DNA of 64,000 bases from Rhabdophis nuchalis (taxonomy: Eukaryota > Chordata > Lepidosauria > Squamata > Natricidae): assembly GCA_039707465.1 (NCBI GenBank), contig CM077648.1, positions 16,695,119-16,759,118 on the forward strand. The letters are read 5' to 3'. Positions within the stretch are counted from its first letter, which is position 1, and each line of letters opens with the position of its first letter. Shown here piece by piece: positions 61,707-64,000 of this stretch. Under the pieces are notes generated by a model. The model made no database searches and had not been told where the DNA came from. It saw only the letters and a list, made by a program, of their open reading frames with translations. The position numbers and the translations under genes are program-made.

Positions 61707-62174
61707 ATTTGCCACCTAAGCTAGTCTTCTCAGTTTTGACTAATGCCATTGCTATCCCTGTTTTGATCCGGGCTACTACGGGTGCCCATTTTACATCTAT
61801 TTTCACCCTGAACTCTGGTGCATGTGAATCCTTTTTTGATTGCTACTGGAGCCAAGACAGGTCAGAGGAGAAGTATTTGTTGTAGCAGTTTGAAGCAGCA
61901 TCTTCTACAAGACAAGTTAGAAAGAGTTATGTGTGATTTCCTAGACACCGTTGCCTGCTAAGAGAGTCTAATTAAGAAGGAAAATGTTTTGGTGTTTTTC
62001 CCTGTAAATTTTCATGTAGAAAAAGAAATTCTGTAATTTTTCTTACAATACACAAAAACTTTCTAAGTTCAGCTTTTGTCCTTTGAAATACAAATTCCTT
62101 GGATGGAGCCTTTCAGAATAAAGATTATCTCCCTTTTCAAGTGTACATCTGTCTTTTGGATGCCTTATTCGGTG
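61707..62174. other. Unassigned sequence
   Basis: No supported feature. Confidence 0.4.
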
Positions 62175-62560
62175 CAGGTAGTCCTCGCTTTACAACAGTT
62201 CCCTTAGTGACCATTTGAAGTTGCAATGGCACCCATGACCATTTTTCACACTTAATGACCGTTGCGGCATCCCATAGTCACATCATCAAAATTCAGATGC
62301 TTGGCAACTGACACACATTTATGACGGTTGCAGTGTCCTGGGGTCATGCGATCATGTGATTCTACGACCATCTGATAAGCAAAATCAATGGGGATACCAG
62401 ATTCACTTAACAACTGTGTTACTAACTTAAGACCTGCACGGATTCACTTAACAGCTGTGCCAAGACAAGTCATACAATGGGGAAAAATTCACTTAACAAA
62501 TGTTTTACTTAGCAACTAAAAATTTGGGCTCAATTGTGGTCGTAAGTCGAGGGCTACCTG
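62175..62560 (+). mobile_element. Pogo/Tigger-like MITE
   Basis: Starts CAGGTAGTCCTCGCTTTACA and ends CGTAAGTCGAGGGCTACCTG, inverted repeats. Flanks are TG and CA rather than TA, so the duplication has decayed. Confidence 0.82.
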
Positions 62561-62755
62561 CATTATATTTTTAGACACTTTTTTGTGGGGCTTTTTAATA
62601 GGGAAATACAAGGGCTAGTGGACATTAGTCTTAGTGGGGATTCTTTTACAGGAAGTTCTTGGTTAGTAGCAGCCTCATCCATTGGTCATTCAAACTTATA
62701 ATGGTGCTGGAAAATTAACTTTACTTCCAATGCACAGAATCACGACCTCCATACT

Positions 62756-63177
62756 GTCCATGTTAGAGTTCCAAATAGCATCCCAAAGAACATCAGAGTC
62801 CAAGACAAAATATTGCTCAAAGTTCCAATTTATTAAGAGAGCCATGTTGGCACATCTGGGAAAACCCAAATCTGAAAGCTTCCCAGTTTTCCCACCCAGC
62901 TGAAAGTTCAAGATCTTGCCCCCACACCCACAAGTCCATCACATGGTCCAATCTCCCACTGCCATGCTGGCAGCTTCCACCCATCCAGTTCCGGTCAGGT
63001 GCAGAGACAATGGATGACCTTGGCTTTCTAGAAAGAATTTTGTTATGGCTACATATCATCTAACTCCATACAATCCCCCCTCCAATTGTCCCACAATAAA
63101 AAATGCTTAGTAGAATAATAGAAAGTGTGGCAGGCCAAAGATCCACCAGAAAATATGACTGCAGGCCTGACAGTCCG
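62756..63177 (-). mobile_element. Probable solo LTR (62761-63172) inside a pogo-like MITE
   Basis: The minus strand starts TGTCAGGCCTGCAGTCATAT and ends TTTGGAACTCTAACA (TG...CA). An AATAAA signal lies about 65 bp from the end. Flanks are GTCCA and GTCCG (4 of 5). 63178-63290 resumes minus-strand pogo-like sequence (CCAGTTGCCAAGCACCTAAA, CATAAGTCACCTTTT), and 62645-62755 may be its other part. Confidence 0.5.
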
Positions 63178-63363
63178 TCAGTCATATACCAGTTGCCAAG
63201 CACCTAAATTTTGATCATGTGCCCATGGGATGCTTCAACAATCATCTGAAAACCAATCATAAGTCACCTTTTATCAGTGCCAATGTTTAAAATAAAGGAT
63301 AGGCAACCTTATAAGTAGAGAACGCTTCTCCTATGCCACACAGGAACAACTCAGAGTACTAGG

Positions 63364-63602
63364 TAGCAATAACATTTAGACTTATATATCACTTCACAGG
63401 GGTTTACAGCCCTCTCTAAGCTGTTTACACAGTCAGCATATTTCCCCCAACAACCTGGGTCCTCATTTGACCGACCTCGGAAGGATGGAAGGCTGAGTCA
63501 ACCTTGAGATGGTGAGAATCAAACTGCCGAATTGCTGACAGCAGTCAGTCAGTAGAAATAGCCTGCAGTACTGCATTCTAACCACTGCGCCACCACAGCT
63601 CT
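63364..63602 (-). mobile_element. tRNA-derived SINE (type A)
   Basis: Tail GTAGCAATAACATTTAGACT on the left, body TCGGAAGGATGGAAGGCTGA, degenerate tRNA-like head on the right ending ACCACTGCGCCACCACAGCT. Confidence 0.82.
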
Positions 63603-64000
63603 GTTTAAGTACTATGTAGGAAGTACTTAAAACAGCTGGTGGGAACATATTTTGAGCAAGAGAATGAGTGGTATTCCTTCTTAAGTAACAGAATATTTAA
63701 GATCTACTCAAGAACCTTTGTTTATTTTATTCAATTCTCATGGTTTCTATGAGTTAGCGATTCTTAGAGGCTATCATGTTAAAAGCATAAGAAATTAAAT
63801 CATAACAGTAATAACAGTCCAAGAAAAAAAGGGACACAAAAAGTAGAAACACAAAGCTGAAACATTGAAGGAAATATATATATATATCTATATATCACTT
63901 AATAAGACTTCTCTTAACCGGATATTTTATTATAGAAGGTATCCCAATTTCTGCTGATTGAAAAACAATCTGAGGTGCACATATTTTTCATTTTAGCTCA
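63603..64000. other. Unassigned sequence
   Basis: AT-rich with a short (TA)n near 63876-63895. No gene. Confidence 0.4.

Overview
The window looks like repeat-rich nuclear DNA from a squamate reptile, most probably a snake. The evidence is the combination of families: long (GATA)n/(TATC)n arrays of the type called Bkm satellite in snakes, L2-clade and CR1-clade LINEs, a BovB (RTE) LINE tail, snake-type tRNA-derived SINEs, and many short non-autonomous DNA transposons with intact target-site duplications (TSDs). I found no complete host protein-coding gene. Nearly every open reading frame here is a transposon fragment, a translated microsatellite or a chance frame in GC-rich DNA.

Layout. 1-9000: a hAT element with a perfect 8-bp TSD, a SINE fused to an L2 tail, a compound microsatellite, about 0.9 kb of GATA repeats, a solo LTR at 6047-7019, and a mariner-type MITE carrying a nested palindromic hAT. 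9127-12700: an 84-bp perfect palindrome, then the best LINE in the window, an L2-clade element on the minus strand with endonuclease and reverse transcriptase reading frames separated by one frame break. 14-27 kb: tandem tails of an RLE-type (R4/Dong-like) LINE, CR1 and L2 tails, SINEs, LTRs, more MITEs, a (TATC)n array and a decayed Tc1 transposase. 27.7-31.6 kb: a largely repeat-free stretch leading into a CpG-dense island (about 29.5-31.5 kb), the only convincing host regulatory landmark; it probably marks the promoter and first exon of a gene whose identity I cannot read. 31.4-34 kb: a diverged tandem duplication that starts at the island edge. 34-64 kb: BovB, CR1, L2, SINE, LTR and MITE insertions, often nested two or three deep, between stretches of unrecognised intron-like or intergenic DNA.

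How the parts relate. hAT copies fall into five groups, called A to E here: A has termini CAGGGGTGTCAAACT, B CAGTGGTGGGATTC, C CAGTGATGGCTAACC, D CAGGGATGTCCAAAC (palindromic) and E CAGGGGTAGTCAACC. Of 17 copies whose 8-bp TSDs I could read, 13 have TA at positions 4-5 (nnnTAnnn, the pattern described for Buster-type hATs). All four exceptions belong to group B. Two further groups insert at TA and look like Tc1/mariner-pogo MITEs. No intact transposase for any of these is present, so they must have been mobilised in trans. Nesting gives a relative age order in which hAT-C, hAT-D and the TA-flanked MITEs are younger than CR1, BovB and SINE copies.
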